64,000 bases of DNA from Mycolicibacterium sp. TY81 (GTDB taxonomy: Bacteria; Actinomycetota; Actinomycetes; Mycobacteriales; Mycobacteriaceae), in contig NZ_AP023362.1 of NCBI RefSeq assembly GCF_018326285.1, positions 6,076,001 to 6,140,000 on the forward strand, in the 5' to 3' direction. How positions within the stretch are numbered: the first letter of the stretch is position 1; the number at the start of each line of letters is the position of its first letter. This document shows positions 47,001-55,232 of this stretch, piece by piece. The notes beneath the pieces were generated by a model. The model ran no database searches and had not been told where the DNA came from. It saw only the letters and a program-made list of their open reading frames with translations. Position numbers and translations under genes: made by a program.

Positions 47001-47199
47001 CGGCCACCAGGTCTCCGTCCGAGACGACGATCGTGTTGGTGTTCGCGATCCTCAGCCGCATGATCGGTCCCAGTTCCTTGGCCTGGGCCATCATCCACTG
47101 CATGGGGTTCTCGCGCGGGACGCTGAAGGTGTGCCCAACCAGCGGTAGTCCTGGTGGCTCGGGGATAGAGCCGAAGAGAGCAACAGGTGAGGTGGTCAA
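44005..47199 (-). CDS. CYP102-type self-sufficient P450-NADPH reductase fusion
   Basis: 1064 residues from a TTG start (AAGGA upstream). P450 part: LVAGHETTSGAMSFALYYLA (I helix), the ExxR in ILNETLRLW, and heme ligand FGNGERACIGRQFA near residue 400. Reductase part: flavodoxin-like LTVLHGSNLGTSARLA (FMN) from about residue 480, FAD-binding RRYSVSSSPAAQ, and NADPH-binding SAGTGLAPFRGVIQDR. Length and order match P450 BM3 (CYP102A1, 1049 residues), a fatty-acid hydroxylase. It follows ADH and sigma genes on the same strand, which suggests oxidation of a long-chain substrate with the product passed to the ADH. Confidence 0.92.
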   Translation of the reverse strand: MTTSPVALFGSIPEPPGLPLVGHTFSVPRENPMQWMMAQAKELGPIMRLRIANTNTIVVSDGDLVAELSDTERFCKSVYTELVQLRDIGGDGLFTAFNDEPNWRKAHNILLPAFSLEAMSQYHATMVDVARKLLDRWDRYAAAASVVEVPEDMTRLTFDTIGLCGFGFDLESFQRETPHPFVEAMSRALHHAQGLAATLPIMNAFKRTSGEQYERDIALMHNVVDDVVRQRLESGDNHTDDLLGRMLNTADKDTGQRLDPENVRNQVITFLVAGHETTSGAMSFALYYLAKNPAVLARAQAEVDTLWGTSDDIDPSYTDIGRLTYVQQILNETLRLWPTAPGYAVEPFEDTVIGGRYAVKRGDVVTILTPPLHRSPEWGDSVEAFDPERFNTENVSKRPMHLYKPFGNGERACIGRQFALHEATLVLAMIIHRYRLNDYSNYQLKITEALTIKPGGLTLKLARRLPADRSVRPADTGRHASTVVAQPGNAVELGTTLTVLHGSNLGTSARLARDITDRATQAGYNATLGSLNDAVGQLRPDSVVLVVASSYNGRPTDDADEFLPWLEFVTPGSLDGLRYAVLGVGDRNWAATYQHVPTMIDARLSAAGGHRLIDRGAADVAGDFTGEVERWNTDLWATILPRDGITAEPPDEHDAGLTIESAVWSLDQDLQSRHGLEPMTVVSAHELVDTTHPLGRSKMFLRLELPAGTTYRTADHLALLPQNPAELIARVQRRFGADLTELVIIRRHGRVPGHIPTERPITLGEVFSRYVELQCPVTIEQIEALIARCSCPPERTALQKLVDDADEFAARITTARVSLLDLLESYRSVELGVDTFLAMLPALAPRRYSVSSSPAAQPGHVDLMVAAVDAPHLSGEGTYRGTASTYVSRLQQGDTVLGRVLPCSDGFRLENDQPAIVISAGTGLAPFRGVIQDRAHSADAAPLLCYFGCDHPDVDFLHRAELEEAQLNGVVDLRPTYFAAPEDNCPFVQDRIVKEGREVWHMIEEEQRQLRVCGDGARLVPGVKRALLDVYRTRSGNDDQERALAWLEELTASGRLVIDAWSSK

Positions 47200-47311
47200 G
47201 ATGGGTTCCTTCCCGTGTCGGGGGGCTCAGGCGTGGCGACGGGTCGATCATGTGAGAGCTATCGCGGGAAGTACCGCGCCAGACGTTCTTTGTGGCCCGC
47301 TGCGGGTCTGA

Positions 47312-48355
47312 TCAGGGTTTGACCAGGATGCGGATCGGGTTGCCTTCGGGTTCCTTGAGCATGTCGATGCCTCGTTGCACGTCGTCCAGCGGCACGATCT
47401 GACTGATCGAGCGAGAAAGGTCGAGGCGTCCGCGTGAGACGAGTGTCGCCAGAGTGCCGATGTCCTCGTTGTGGTAGCCGAGGTGTCCGAGTACCTGTCG
47501 GTGCCCGAAGTTGAAGTCTGACGTCGACCCGAGGGAGGGAGTGTCGGCGCTCATACCGACACCCACGAGTTTGCCTCCCACAGCTACGGCGGCAAGTGCC
47601 TGCTCGAACGTCGTGGTCACCCCCACTGCGTCGAAGCTGACGTTGAGGTTTTCGCCGTCAGTGGCGGCGGCGATCTTGGAGATCAGTTCAGGATCGCGGG
47701 CATCGAAGGCATAGTCGGCACCGAGATCCAGCGCGCGGTCGAGCACAGCCGGTTTGATGTCGACGGCGATGATGGGTGCGGCGCCGACCAGGCGGGCTAG
47801 TTGCACGATGTGTGTACCGACCCCGCCGACACCCCAGACGCCGACGGACTCCCCGACGCGCACGTTGGCGGTCCGTACTACGGCGCCGAATGGTGTTGAC
47901 ACTGCATCGGCGAGGATCGCGGCGTGCTCGAGCGAGACGTTGTCAGGAATTCGTGTGAGCCCGATAGCTTGTGCGACAGTGTATTCGGCCCAGCCGCCGT
48001 CGTAGCCGAAGGCCATGATGCTCGGGCTCAGGCAGTTCGCGGCGTCGCCCCGCGCACACTTCGCGCATGTCCCGCAGGTGCGGCCCGCGGCCACCACCAC
48101 GCGGTCGCCCACCGCCCAGCCCGATACGTCGGGTCCGAGGGCAGCGATGGTGCCCGACGCTTCGTGCCCCTGGGTGATGACGGGGAGTTCGGCGGGGAAC
48201 GTGCCGTCCAGCAGGCTGAGGTCAGAATGGCAGATTCCGCAGAATGCGACCTTCACCAGTACCTCGCCGGGGCCCGCGATGGGGATGGCGACGTCTTCGA
48301 TGACCACTGTGCCGGTGTCGGCGTAGAAGCGCTGCGCGCGCATTGAATCGTTCAT
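47312..48355 (-). CDS. Zinc-dependent alcohol dehydrogenase (MDR superfamily)
   Basis: 347 residues from ATG 48355 (AAGGAC upstream). Catalytic zinc ligands lie in FCGICHSDLSLL and QGHEASG, structural zinc in CGTCAKCARGDAANC, and the NAD-binding loop is VGVWGVGGVGTHIV. It belongs to the NAD(P)-dependent medium-chain group that oxidises primary alcohols or reduces aldehydes, comparable in role to AdhD in the M. tuberculosis mymA operon. It lies between an ECF sigma gene and the P450 fusion, all leftward, consistent with one transcript. Confidence 0.88.
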   Translation of the reverse strand: MNDSMRAQRFYADTGTVVIEDVAIPIAGPGEVLVKVAFCGICHSDLSLLDGTFPAELPVITQGHEASGTIAALGPDVSGWAVGDRVVVAAGRTCGTCAKCARGDAANCLSPSIMAFGYDGGWAEYTVAQAIGLTRIPDNVSLEHAAILADAVSTPFGAVVRTANVRVGESVGVWGVGGVGTHIVQLARLVGAAPIIAVDIKPAVLDRALDLGADYAFDARDPELISKIAAATDGENLNVSFDAVGVTTTFEQALAAVAVGGKLVGVGMSADTPSLGSTSDFNFGHRQVLGHLGYHNEDIGTLATLVSRGRLDLSRSISQIVPLDDVQRGIDMLKEPEGNPIRILVKP

Positions 48356-48425
48356 AACGTGTCCTTGTCGTAGCTGAGTTGATGGACGACAGCGAGTCGT
48401 CGTTGGGTGGACGCGCTCCGGATAC

Positions 48426-49109
48426 TCAGAGTCCGCGCCCATCTGCGTAACGGCCGTCGCCGAGACTGAGCAGGTGTTTGCGGACAGCGACGCGTGCACG
48501 ATGGAGTCGCGACATGACCGTTCCCAGAGGCACTCCCGCGATTCGGGCTATCTCTTTGTAGCGGAAGCCCTCGATGTCTGCGAGGTAGAGAACGAGGCGT
48601 TGCGGTTCTGTGAGTCCTTCTAGTGCGTTCTTGACGTCGTCGTCAGCGACGGTGTCGAGGGCGGCCTGTTCGGCGGACCGGGCCGATGGCCCGTGACGTT
48701 GACCGCGAGTTGATTCCACATCGTTGAGGCCACCGGTGAGCAGTTCCTCGGGCCGACGCGCACGTGCGCGATAGAAGCTGATCCAGGTGTTGGACTGGAT
48801 TCTCAGCAGCCAGGCTTTGATGTTTGTTCCGGGCTGAAACGTGGAGAAGCCGGCGAAAGCCTTGAGCATGGTTTCTTGCACCAGGTCCTCGGCGTCGGCG
48901 TGGTTCCGAGTCAGCCTGCGGGCCGCGCGGAGAAGATCGTTGACCAGCGGCAGGACCGCTTCAGCGAAGCGCGCAGACGCCCCCACAGTGCCGGCGGCCT
49001 CGTCGGCCGTTCTCCGGTGCGGATGATCGCTGACAGCACGGGTCGGGGAAAGAGCCTCTCGGACAACGGACTTCGTTGAGCTCTCGTATGCGTCGCGCGT
49101 CGTTGTCAT
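48426..49109 (-). CDS. ECF-family RNA polymerase sigma factor
   Basis: 227 residues. Region 2 (ADAEDLVQETMLKAFAGFST, KAWLLRIQSNTWISFYR) and region 4 (LTEPQRLVLYLADIEGFRYK, IARIAGVPLGTVMSRLHRAR) are complete and separated by the usual linker. The 40-residue N-terminal extension is unusual. It is similar in type to SigE/SigH-like ECF factors. No anti-sigma gene lies next to it: the neighbours are ADH (71 bp downstream) and, after a 400-bp gap, the monooxygenase. It may drive its own operon. Confidence 0.9.
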   Translation of the reverse strand: MTTTRDAYESSTKSVVREALSPTRAVSDHPHRRTADEAAGTVGASARFAEAVLPLVNDLLRAARRLTRNHADAEDLVQETMLKAFAGFSTFQPGTNIKAWLLRIQSNTWISFYRARARRPEELLTGGLNDVESTRGQRHGPSARSAEQAALDTVADDDVKNALEGLTEPQRLVLYLADIEGFRYKEIARIAGVPLGTVMSRLHRARVAVRKHLLSLGDGRYADGRGL

Positions 49110-49125
49110 TTCAGCTCGCCTTTAC

Positions 49126-49242
49126 ATGTGGAAGGAGCCTTGCAGTAAGCGGTCCGGACGACGGCGGTACTTCGAGTGGCACGATGGCATGACCCCGGTC
49201 GATGACATCGCCCGCCCGCTGCTGTGGCTGTCGACGGTATGA
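49126..49242 (+). CDS. Unassigned short frame in a 0.4-kb gap
   Basis: The gap 49110-49517 between the sigma factor and the monooxygenase has no recognised gene. The best candidate is a 38-codon rightward frame, MWKEPCSKRSGRRRYFEWHD to PLLWLSTV. It has no strong ribosome site and could be a remnant of a longer gene. The rest of the gap shows nothing clear. Confidence 0.2.
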   Translation: MWKEPCSKRSGRRRYFEWHDGMTPVDDIARPLLWLSTV

Positions 49243-49517
49243 CCCGCACACCCAACTGATGCCCGAACCCGTGCGGATTGAAGGCCGACGGGCACCAGAC
49301 GTCGTGCGCCTCGATGGTGTCGATGACCTCGCTGTTCTTCGAAGCAGCTGCAGCCCTCAGGCCGTGGTGCGGCGGGCAGTCGAGGATGCTGGCGGGGCTT
49401 TCCATGTCCTCAGCGACATCCCAAGCGGGCCTCTTACACGTGTCAGCGCGATGCCTGCTCAAGGGGCTTGCTCCCCGCTGCGGGGTCTCGCTGTGGATTT
49501 CATCCCTGGACGAATAC

Positions 49518-51059
49518 TCACGAACGACGTGACCCCCCCGTTTCGCAGTGGCTGGGGTCGGGGCGATGGTTTTCCGCAGTGGACGGGTCCTGTCCGGGCT
49601 GCGCGTGTTCGGTCCGGTGGAACTGCAGCACTCCGTCGTCGATGGCGCGGTGTCGCATCGTGATGACGTCTTCGATGTAGTTCATGCCTTGTCGCCATGG
49701 CGCGCGGGGCCCGCTGCTGGGCATGCGGTCGAGCGCCCGTTTGACGTAGCCGGCCTCGAAGTCGAACAGCGGCCGGCGCGGCATCGTCAGGTCATCGGGG
49801 TGCGGCACGCAGCTGGTGTAGCCGTGGCTGTCCATGAATTCGATGAGCCGACACAGGTACTGACTGACCAGATCGGCCTTCAAGGTCCACGAGGAGTTGG
49901 TGTAGCCCAGCGTGTACACGAAGTTGGGGACGTCGCTGAGCATCATGCCCTTGTAAGCGAAGGCCTCGGCTACGTTCACCCGATTTCCGTTGACGCGGAG
50001 GTCGATGCCGCCGAAGAAGAGTAGGTCCAGTCCTGTTGCGGTGACCACGATGTCGGCTCGCAGTGTTGTGCCCGACGTCAGCCGTATGCCTACGTCGGTG
50101 AAGGTGTCGATGGTGTCGGTCACCACTGACGCCCGTCCGGACTTCAGCGATCGGAACAGGTCGCCGTCTGGGGCCGCGCACAGCCGCTGATCCCACGGCT
50201 GGTAGCTGGGGGTGAAGTGCGCATCGACGTCGGCTGCCGGCAAGTGTTCAGCGACGTTCTTGCGCACCATTGCTCTGATGATGCTCGGGCACCGGCGGCT
50301 CAACTCATACACGGCCCAGGCCGTGGCCACGTTCTTCCATCGCGTGAGCCGATAGGACAACTTTGAACCCACGAGCCGACGCAGGGTGTTTGCGATGACG
50401 TCCTGGGAGGGGACGGACATGATGTAGGTGGGCGAGCGTTGCAGCATCGTCACGTGAGCCGCGGACTTCGCGAGGGCGGGCACCAGCGTCACGGCGGTCG
50501 CGCCGCTGCCGATGACCACGATGTCCCGGCCAGAGTGATCGAGGTCCTCAGGCCACTGCTGCGGATGGACTACCCGACCCTCAAAGGTATCTATGCCCTT
50601 CAGTTCAGGGGTGTAGCCGGCATCGTAGGAGTAGTAGCCCGAGCACATGACCAGGAAAGAGCACTCGAAGAACCGGGTGGTCTCCCCCGCAATCACCTTG
50701 ACCCGCCAGGTCGAGGTGGCTGCGGACCAGTCGGCGGCCACGACCCGGTGCCCGAACCGGATGTGGGCGTCGATGCCGCTCTCGGTTGCCGTGGATCTGA
50801 TGTAGTCCAGAATGGAAGCGCCGTCGGCGATGGACTTGGCGTCGGTCCACGGCCGGAACCGGTAGCCCAGGGTGTGCATATCGGAGTCCGAGCGGATGCC
50901 GGGATACCGGAACAGATCCCACGTACCGCCGATCTGCGGGCGTGATTCCAGAATGGCGAAGCTACGATCCGGATGCGCCGACTTCAGGTGGTGGGCGGTG
51001 CCGATGCCTGACAGGCCGGCACCGACAATCAAGATGTCGAGTCGCTCCGCGGTGCTCAT
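49518..51059 (-). CDS. Flavin-containing (Baeyer-Villiger type) monooxygenase, EthA/MymA-like
   Basis: 513 residues with an FAD loop LIVGAGLSGIGTAHHL, GGTWDLFRYPGIRSDSD, the FMO/BVMO fingerprint FEGRVVHPQQW, an NADPH loop VIGSGATAVTLV and LGYTNSSWTLKADL. This is the pattern of M. tuberculosis EthA and MymA, which oxygenate ketones and thioamides; MymA lies beside an SDR and an ADH, much as here. The start ATG overlaps the SDR stop (ATGA), so the two are coupled. The last 30 residues are low-complexity and uncertain. Confidence 0.9.
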   Translation of the reverse strand: MSTAERLDILIVGAGLSGIGTAHHLKSAHPDRSFAILESRPQIGGTWDLFRYPGIRSDSDMHTLGYRFRPWTDAKSIADGASILDYIRSTATESGIDAHIRFGHRVVAADWSAATSTWRVKVIAGETTRFFECSFLVMCSGYYSYDAGYTPELKGIDTFEGRVVHPQQWPEDLDHSGRDIVVIGSGATAVTLVPALAKSAAHVTMLQRSPTYIMSVPSQDVIANTLRRLVGSKLSYRLTRWKNVATAWAVYELSRRCPSIIRAMVRKNVAEHLPAADVDAHFTPSYQPWDQRLCAAPDGDLFRSLKSGRASVVTDTIDTFTDVGIRLTSGTTLRADIVVTATGLDLLFFGGIDLRVNGNRVNVAEAFAYKGMMLSDVPNFVYTLGYTNSSWTLKADLVSQYLCRLIEFMDSHGYTSCVPHPDDLTMPRRPLFDFEAGYVKRALDRMPSSGPRAPWRQGMNYIEDVITMRHRAIDDGVLQFHRTEHAQPGQDPSTAENHRPDPSHCETGGSRRS

Positions 51060-51925
51060 CGGGCCATCACCGTGCCCAGCCGCTTCGCCGCACGCGAGCT
51101 GAGAGCCGCTTGCACCGCGGCAATGCCGATGGGGTAGCGGGTCGGTGCCAGCCGGACCAGCGCGTCGATGACCTTGGCGTCGATGCCGACGAGGATCCGC
51201 GACTGTCCTCGCTCGACCCCTTCGACGATGATGTCCGCCGCCGCCTCCGGCGTCGTCATTGCAAGCGCATCGAACTCTTCGGCGATGTCATCCGGTGTTC
51301 GTCCCCACCCTTCCGTGTCCTCACGGAGACGGCCGTTGCGGGCGATGTTGGTTTTGACCCCACCGGGGTGGATGGTGACCGCCCGGACGCCCGTGCCGCG
51401 CAACTCGTGACGCAGTGACTCCGTGAATCCACGCACGGCGAACTTCGAGGCGCAGTAGGCGCTCTCGTTGCCGACTCCGATGAGACCGTAGACGCTGGAG
51501 GTGTTGACGATCGCGCCGGCGGACTGACCTAGCAACTGTGGCAGGAAGGCGCGCGTGCCGTTCACAACGCCTCGGTAGTTGATCTCGTGCAGCCAGTCCT
51601 CGTCGTCGCTGACACCGTTGCGGATGCTCGCGCTCAGGGCGACGCCGGCGTTGTTGAAGACCGCTCCGATCGGCGCGGGCGCCCACGATGCCACCTGCGC
51701 GGCGAACTCACCCACCGCCGCGGCGTCGCGTACGTCCACCACGTCGGTCAGGCACGCGCCAGAGAGCATCGACAAGGTCTCCTTGAGGCCGACCTCGTCG
51801 ACGTCGGCGATTGCGACGGGACACCCCGCTGTCGAGAGCCGGTGCGCCAGCGCCCGGCCGATGCCGGAGCCGGCGCCGGTGATGACTACGGTCCTGCCGG
51901 TCAGTGTCGTTCTGCGATTGAACAT
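51056..51925 (-). CDS. SDR-family oxidoreductase coupled to the monooxygenase
   Basis: 289 residues from ATG 51925 (GAGAGGA upstream; the frame runs back to 52177 but through the operators). NAD(P) loop VVITGAGSGIGRALAHRL, NNAGVALSASI, and the active site Ser in VNTSSVYGLIG with Tyr-Lys in SAYCASKFAVRGF. A C-terminal extension (VDALVRLAPTRYPIG-like) resembles Rv3085/SadH-type SDRs. It probably interconverts an alcohol and the ketone used by the monooxygenase. Its promoter faces the SMR genes across two GTAC operators. Confidence 0.9.
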   Translation of the reverse strand: MFNRRTTLTGRTVVITGAGSGIGRALAHRLSTAGCPVAIADVDEVGLKETLSMLSGACLTDVVDVRDAAAVGEFAAQVASWAPAPIGAVFNNAGVALSASIRNGVSDDEDWLHEINYRGVVNGTRAFLPQLLGQSAGAIVNTSSVYGLIGVGNESAYCASKFAVRGFTESLRHELRGTGVRAVTIHPGGVKTNIARNGRLREDTEGWGRTPDDIAEEFDALAMTTPEAAADIIVEGVERGQSRILVGIDAKVIDALVRLAPTRYPIGIAAVQAALSSRAAKRLGTVMAR

Positions 51926-52010
51926 CGGTGTTCCTCTCCAGATGCGGACGCGGGCCGCGGTGACGTGTCGCTTTTCGCTCGTGCGAGGCGCGTGACCCCA
52001 GTCGATCGTC

Positions 52011-52051
52011 GGTACTACGGAGTACCTACCCCATGGGTACTCTAGAGCACC
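52011..52051. promoter_or_regulatory. Twin GTAC-type operators between SDR and SMR genes
   Basis: GGTACT-ACGG-AGTACC (52011-52026) is a perfect dyad. GGTACT-CTAG-AGCACC (52036-52051) has one mismatch and sits inside a longer near-perfect palindrome (52030-52057) with CCCATGGG arms. Their centres are 25 bp apart. The same dyad, with a different spacer, occurs at 58046. Their place between divergent starts (51925 and 52096) suggests a TetR repressor site. Confidence 0.72.
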
Positions 52052-52095
52052 CATGGGCGTCAAGCGACGTTGTTCGGGGACGGAGAGGCTTGTTG

Positions 52096-52521
52096 ATGAA
52101 TGAAGATGGGGTGCGATACCCGGGAAACCCCGGTGCCCGGCGTTTGCGCCGGGCCACGGGGGCGCGGGCGGGGACAACTCCTCTGGGTTTGCTGAGCTGC
52201 GCGATTACCGCCGAGGTGGGGGCGTCGCTGGCTATGCAGGCAGCAGTGGAACACCCCTGGTGGTATCTGGTGGTCGTCCTCGGGTATGGCGTCGGGTTTG
52301 CACTTCTGGTGCGCATTCTGAAGTCGGGCACGGCGGTCGGGGTGGCGTACGGCATTTGGGCAGCCAGCGGCGTCGCCCTGACCGCCCTGTGCGCCGCCCT
52401 GCTGTTCGGCCACACACTCTCCGGCACGTCGGTGGGCGGCATTGCCCTGATCGTCGTGGGGGTCGTTCTGGTCGAGTGGGGCGCGCAGGCTGGTCACCGG
52501 CGGATCGGCCGGGAGCTCTGA
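52096..52521 (+). CDS. SMR-family efflux subunit 1
   Basis: 141 residues from ATG 52096. A 27-residue polar N-terminal extension precedes four helices (LLSCAITAEVGASLAMQAAV, WYLVVVLGYGVGFALLV, AVGVAYGIWAASGVALTALC, GIALIVVGVVLVEWG). The conserved Glu of helix 1 (AITAEV) is present. SMR proteins export cationic hydrophobic compounds by proton exchange. It overlaps the next SMR gene by one base (stop TGA/ATG), as in paired heteromeric SMRs such as EbrAB. Confidence 0.88.
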   Translation: MNEDGVRYPGNPGARRLRRATGARAGTTPLGLLSCAITAEVGASLAMQAAVEHPWWYLVVVLGYGVGFALLVRILKSGTAVGVAYGIWAASGVALTALCAALLFGHTLSGTSVGGIALIVVGVVLVEWGAQAGHRRIGREL

Positions 52522-52838
52522 TGCAGTGGTGGATTCTAGGATTCGCGATCCTCAGCGAGGTGAGCGCGACTCTGTGCCTCAAAATCGCCGTGGACCGCGG
52601 CCGTCCGTCGTGGTACTTGGTCGTGATCCTCGGTTACGTGATCGCCTTTTCCTGCCTGGCCTGGAGCCTGTCGCTCGGCCTGCCGATCGGGATCGCCTAT
52701 GGCGTGTGGGCGGCGTGCGGAGTGGCGCTAACAGCGATCTTCGCACGGCTGTTCCTGCGAGAGCCGCTGACGCGGACCATGGCATGCGGCATCTTGGTGA
52801 TCGTTGTGGGGGTGTGGCTCGTGGAGGCGGGGCACTGA
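52521..52838 (+). CDS. SMR-family efflux subunit 2
   Basis: 105 residues, the standard SMR length: WILGFAILSEVSATLCLKIA with the essential Glu, WYLVVILGYVIAFSCLAWSL, GIAYGVWAACGVALTAIFAR, GILVIVVGVWLVEAGH. Coupled to subunit 1, it probably forms a heterodimer. It ends 20 bp before the convergent tetR gene. It is divergent from the SDR-monooxygenase operon behind shared operators, suggesting export of the same toxic substrate or product. Confidence 0.9.
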   Translation: MQWWILGFAILSEVSATLCLKIAVDRGRPSWYLVVILGYVIAFSCLAWSLSLGLPIGIAYGVWAACGVALTAIFARLFLREPLTRTMACGILVIVVGVWLVEAGH

Positions 52839-52858
52839 CGCATTTAACCGTGTGAGTC

Positions 52859-53479
52859 TCAGGTCGGTTGCGGCGTGTCGACGTCAAGTGACAGCAGTGC
52901 CGCCGTGCTGGCTATCGCCAGATCCACTCCGTCGGCGATCCGGCCGGATGACTGCAGGATGTCGGCGACGAGTTCATTCAGCGCGCCTTGGACCATCATC
53001 GCGTGCAGCCGGGTGGCGGGTTCGATTCCGGCGCGCCGAAACTGCTCGTTGTCGGTCATGGTGGTGATGAGGGAGGCGAAGGCGTCGTTGCTCTGGCGGA
53101 TCACCGGCTCGGCGATCTCTCCCAGGTAGGGGAGTTCGCGAATGGAGCACAGGTGGACTGCCGGCCACCGTTCGACATGAGCGAAATAGACGCGGATCGC
53201 CTTGTCCACCTGCGACTTCCACGACAGTCGCGGGTCTACCGCCGCACGCAGGTCCGCGATCAGACTGGCGTTGACATCCTTCATCAGCGCCAAGAGGGCG
53301 TCGTCTTTGGTCCCGAAGACACGGTAGAAGGTCCGACGAGATGCCTTGGCCAGGCTGACCACGTCGGTAACAGCGGTCTTGCGGTAGCCCTTGACTTCGA
53401 TGGACTGCGCCAGGGCTCGGATTAGGCGCTCGTGCGCGTCGACGGGGACTGAGCCCGGCAGAGGAGTGGAATGACTCAT
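52859..53479 (-). CDS. TetR-family regulator, probable owner of the GTAC operators
   Basis: 206 residues from ATG 53479. The N-terminal HTH reads RLIRALAQSIEVKGYRKTAV, then VVSLAKASRRTFYRVFGTKD. The C-terminal ligand domain is helical with no recognised signature. It lies in the middle of the region, after the acyl-CoA ligase gene and convergent with the SMR pair. Matching operators lie 0.8-1.4 kb to its left side and 4.6 kb to its right. Autoregulation through the P450 promoter is possible if the P450-hydrolase-ligase-tetR genes form one transcript. Confidence 0.85.
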   Translation of the reverse strand: MSHSTPLPGSVPVDAHERLIRALAQSIEVKGYRKTAVTDVVSLAKASRRTFYRVFGTKDDALLALMKDVNASLIADLRAAVDPRLSWKSQVDKAIRVYFAHVERWPAVHLCSIRELPYLGEIAEPVIRQSNDAFASLITTMTDNEQFRRAGIEPATRLHAMMVQGALNELVADILQSSGRIADGVDLAIASTAALLSLDVDTPQPT

Positions 53480-53612
53480 CGCTGCGCGCCTTTTCCCCAC
53501 GACGCCAGCCATGGACGGATTGTAGCGAGTCTGGGCCGCCGCTCGGCGGCGCAGACTCGCCTCAGTGCAATCGTCATCGTGGGCGCGGTGATCAGACCGA
53601 GGGTCGCCGCAG

Positions 53613-55220
53613 CTAGCCCCGCAGGTCCTTGCGCAGTATTTTCCCGGACGCCGACTTCGGTATGGCGTCGATGAACTCCACCCGGCGCACCTTCTTGTAC
53701 GGCGCGACGTTGTCGGCCACGAACGCCATGACCTGTTCTTCGTCGACGGCGGCGCCGGACTGCTTGACGACAAAAGCTTTCGGGATCTCCTCACCGTCAG
53801 CATCGGTGACACCGATGACGGCGGCATCGGCGATGCCGGGATGGGTCAGCAGTAGGGCCTCGAGTTCGGCGGGCGGCACCTGATACCCCTTGTACTTGAT
53901 CAGTTCCTTGAGCCGGTCGACGATGTACACGCAACCAGTGGAGTCCACACACGCCATGTCGCCGGTGTGCAGGAACCCGTCGCCGTCGATGGTCTCGGAA
54001 GTCGCCTTGTCGTTGCCCAGATAGCCGGCCATCACATTGGGGCCGGAGAACCACAATTCGCCGGCCTCGCTACGACCCGACTCCGGAATGCCGATTTCGG
54101 CGCCGGTTTCCGGGTTGATGATCTTGCTGACGGCATTTGGCACAGTCCAGCCCACTGAGCTCAGGGGCGGGGTCACCCCGACGCTTTGCTCACCACCGTC
54201 GAAGGGCATGCAGTGGCTCACCGGGGAGAGTTCACTCATCCCGTAGCCCTGCACAACCCGGCAGCTGATCCGCTTGGCGACGGCATGGCCCAGATCCTCG
54301 TCCAGGGGTGCGGCGCCCGACATGACGACCTTCAGTGACGACAGATCGAACTGGTCGATGACTGGGTGCTTGGCCAACGCGACCGCGACCGGCGGGGCGA
54401 TGTAGCCAACGGTGCACCGGTGGTTCTCGATGTTGGTCAGGAACTTCTGCAGATCGAAGGACGGCATGATGACCAGCCGGGCCCGGGCGCGCAACGCGGC
54501 GTTCAGCAGAACTGTCATCCCGTAGATGTGAAAGAACGGGAGCACGGCGATGATCACGTCATCGGCGGTGATCCCCTGGATGGAACTGAACTGTGCGACG
54601 TTGGCCACGAGGTTGCGATGGGTGAGCATGACGCCCTTGGGATTGCCCGTTGTCCCGGAACTGTAGGGCAGCGCCGCCAGATGTGTCGCGGCGTCGAACG
54701 AGACCATGGGGGAGTCGGCGCCGCAGGCCAGCAGATCATCGACACTTAGATGCTCGGCCGCAGCGGCTTGGCCGGCGCCGTCGAGCACCACTACCTCGCT
54801 GGGGGACAGGCCGGCGTGCGCAGCGCCTTCGGCGGCCTGGGGCAGCAGTGCGCAGACGGTGATGAGCATCGTGGCGTGCGCGTCGGTCAACTGCGTGGCA
54901 ATGTCCTTGGCGGTGAACAGCGCGTTGATGGTGGTGGCCGTCGCCCCGGCGCGCAGGATGCCGTGGAACGCGACTGCGAAGCCCGAGCTGTTGGGGGCAA
55001 GCAGACCCACGACGTCGCCGACACCGATTCCGCGGCCGGCCAGACCCGCGGCGAAGGCATCGATGCGGGTGATCAGACCCCGGTAGGTCAGCTCGGTGCC
55101 CGTCGGGGCGTCCACCAGCGCCACCCGATCGGCATCGGCGTCTGATAATTCGCCGAACAGGTAGTCGTAGACACCGGTGTCGGGAATCTCGACCTCGGGG
55201 TACGGGCTGGTGATTGTCAC
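53613..55220 (-). CDS. Acyl-CoA ligase (ANL superfamily, 4CL/FadD-like)
   Basis: About 535 residues from GTG 55220 (AAGGAG upstream; the frame runs on to 55268). ATP loop LPYSSGTTGNPKGVMLTHRN (motif A1), YGMSELSPVSH, GELWFSGPNVMAGYL, the hinge VDRLKELIKYKGYQVPPAEL and catalytic Lys in SASGKILRKDL. It activates a carboxylic acid to its CoA thioester via an adenylate. The sequence pattern is closer to 4-coumarate-CoA-ligase-like enzymes than to long-chain FadDs. Downstream of a P450 and a hydrolase, it fits the step that commits an oxidised product to beta-oxidation. Confidence 0.9.
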   Translation of the reverse strand: MTITSPYPEVEIPDTGVYDYLFGELSDADADRVALVDAPTGTELTYRGLITRIDAFAAGLAGRGIGVGDVVGLLAPNSSGFAVAFHGILRAGATATTINALFTAKDIATQLTDAHATMLITVCALLPQAAEGAAHAGLSPSEVVVLDGAGQAAAAEHLSVDDLLACGADSPMVSFDAATHLAALPYSSGTTGNPKGVMLTHRNLVANVAQFSSIQGITADDVIIAVLPFFHIYGMTVLLNAALRARARLVIMPSFDLQKFLTNIENHRCTVGYIAPPVAVALAKHPVIDQFDLSSLKVVMSGAAPLDEDLGHAVAKRISCRVVQGYGMSELSPVSHCMPFDGGEQSVGVTPPLSSVGWTVPNAVSKIINPETGAEIGIPESGRSEAGELWFSGPNVMAGYLGNDKATSETIDGDGFLHTGDMACVDSTGCVYIVDRLKELIKYKGYQVPPAELEALLLTHPGIADAAVIGVTDADGEEIPKAFVVKQSGAAVDEEQVMAFVADNVAPYKKVRRVEFIDAIPKSASGKILRKDLRG

Positions 55221-55232
55221 GACGCTCCTTCG

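Noticed and set aside
49106..49462. A 118-codon minus-strand gene between sigma factor and monooxygenase
   Set aside because: No ribosome site and no recognisable motif; its composition is typical of chance GC-rich frames.
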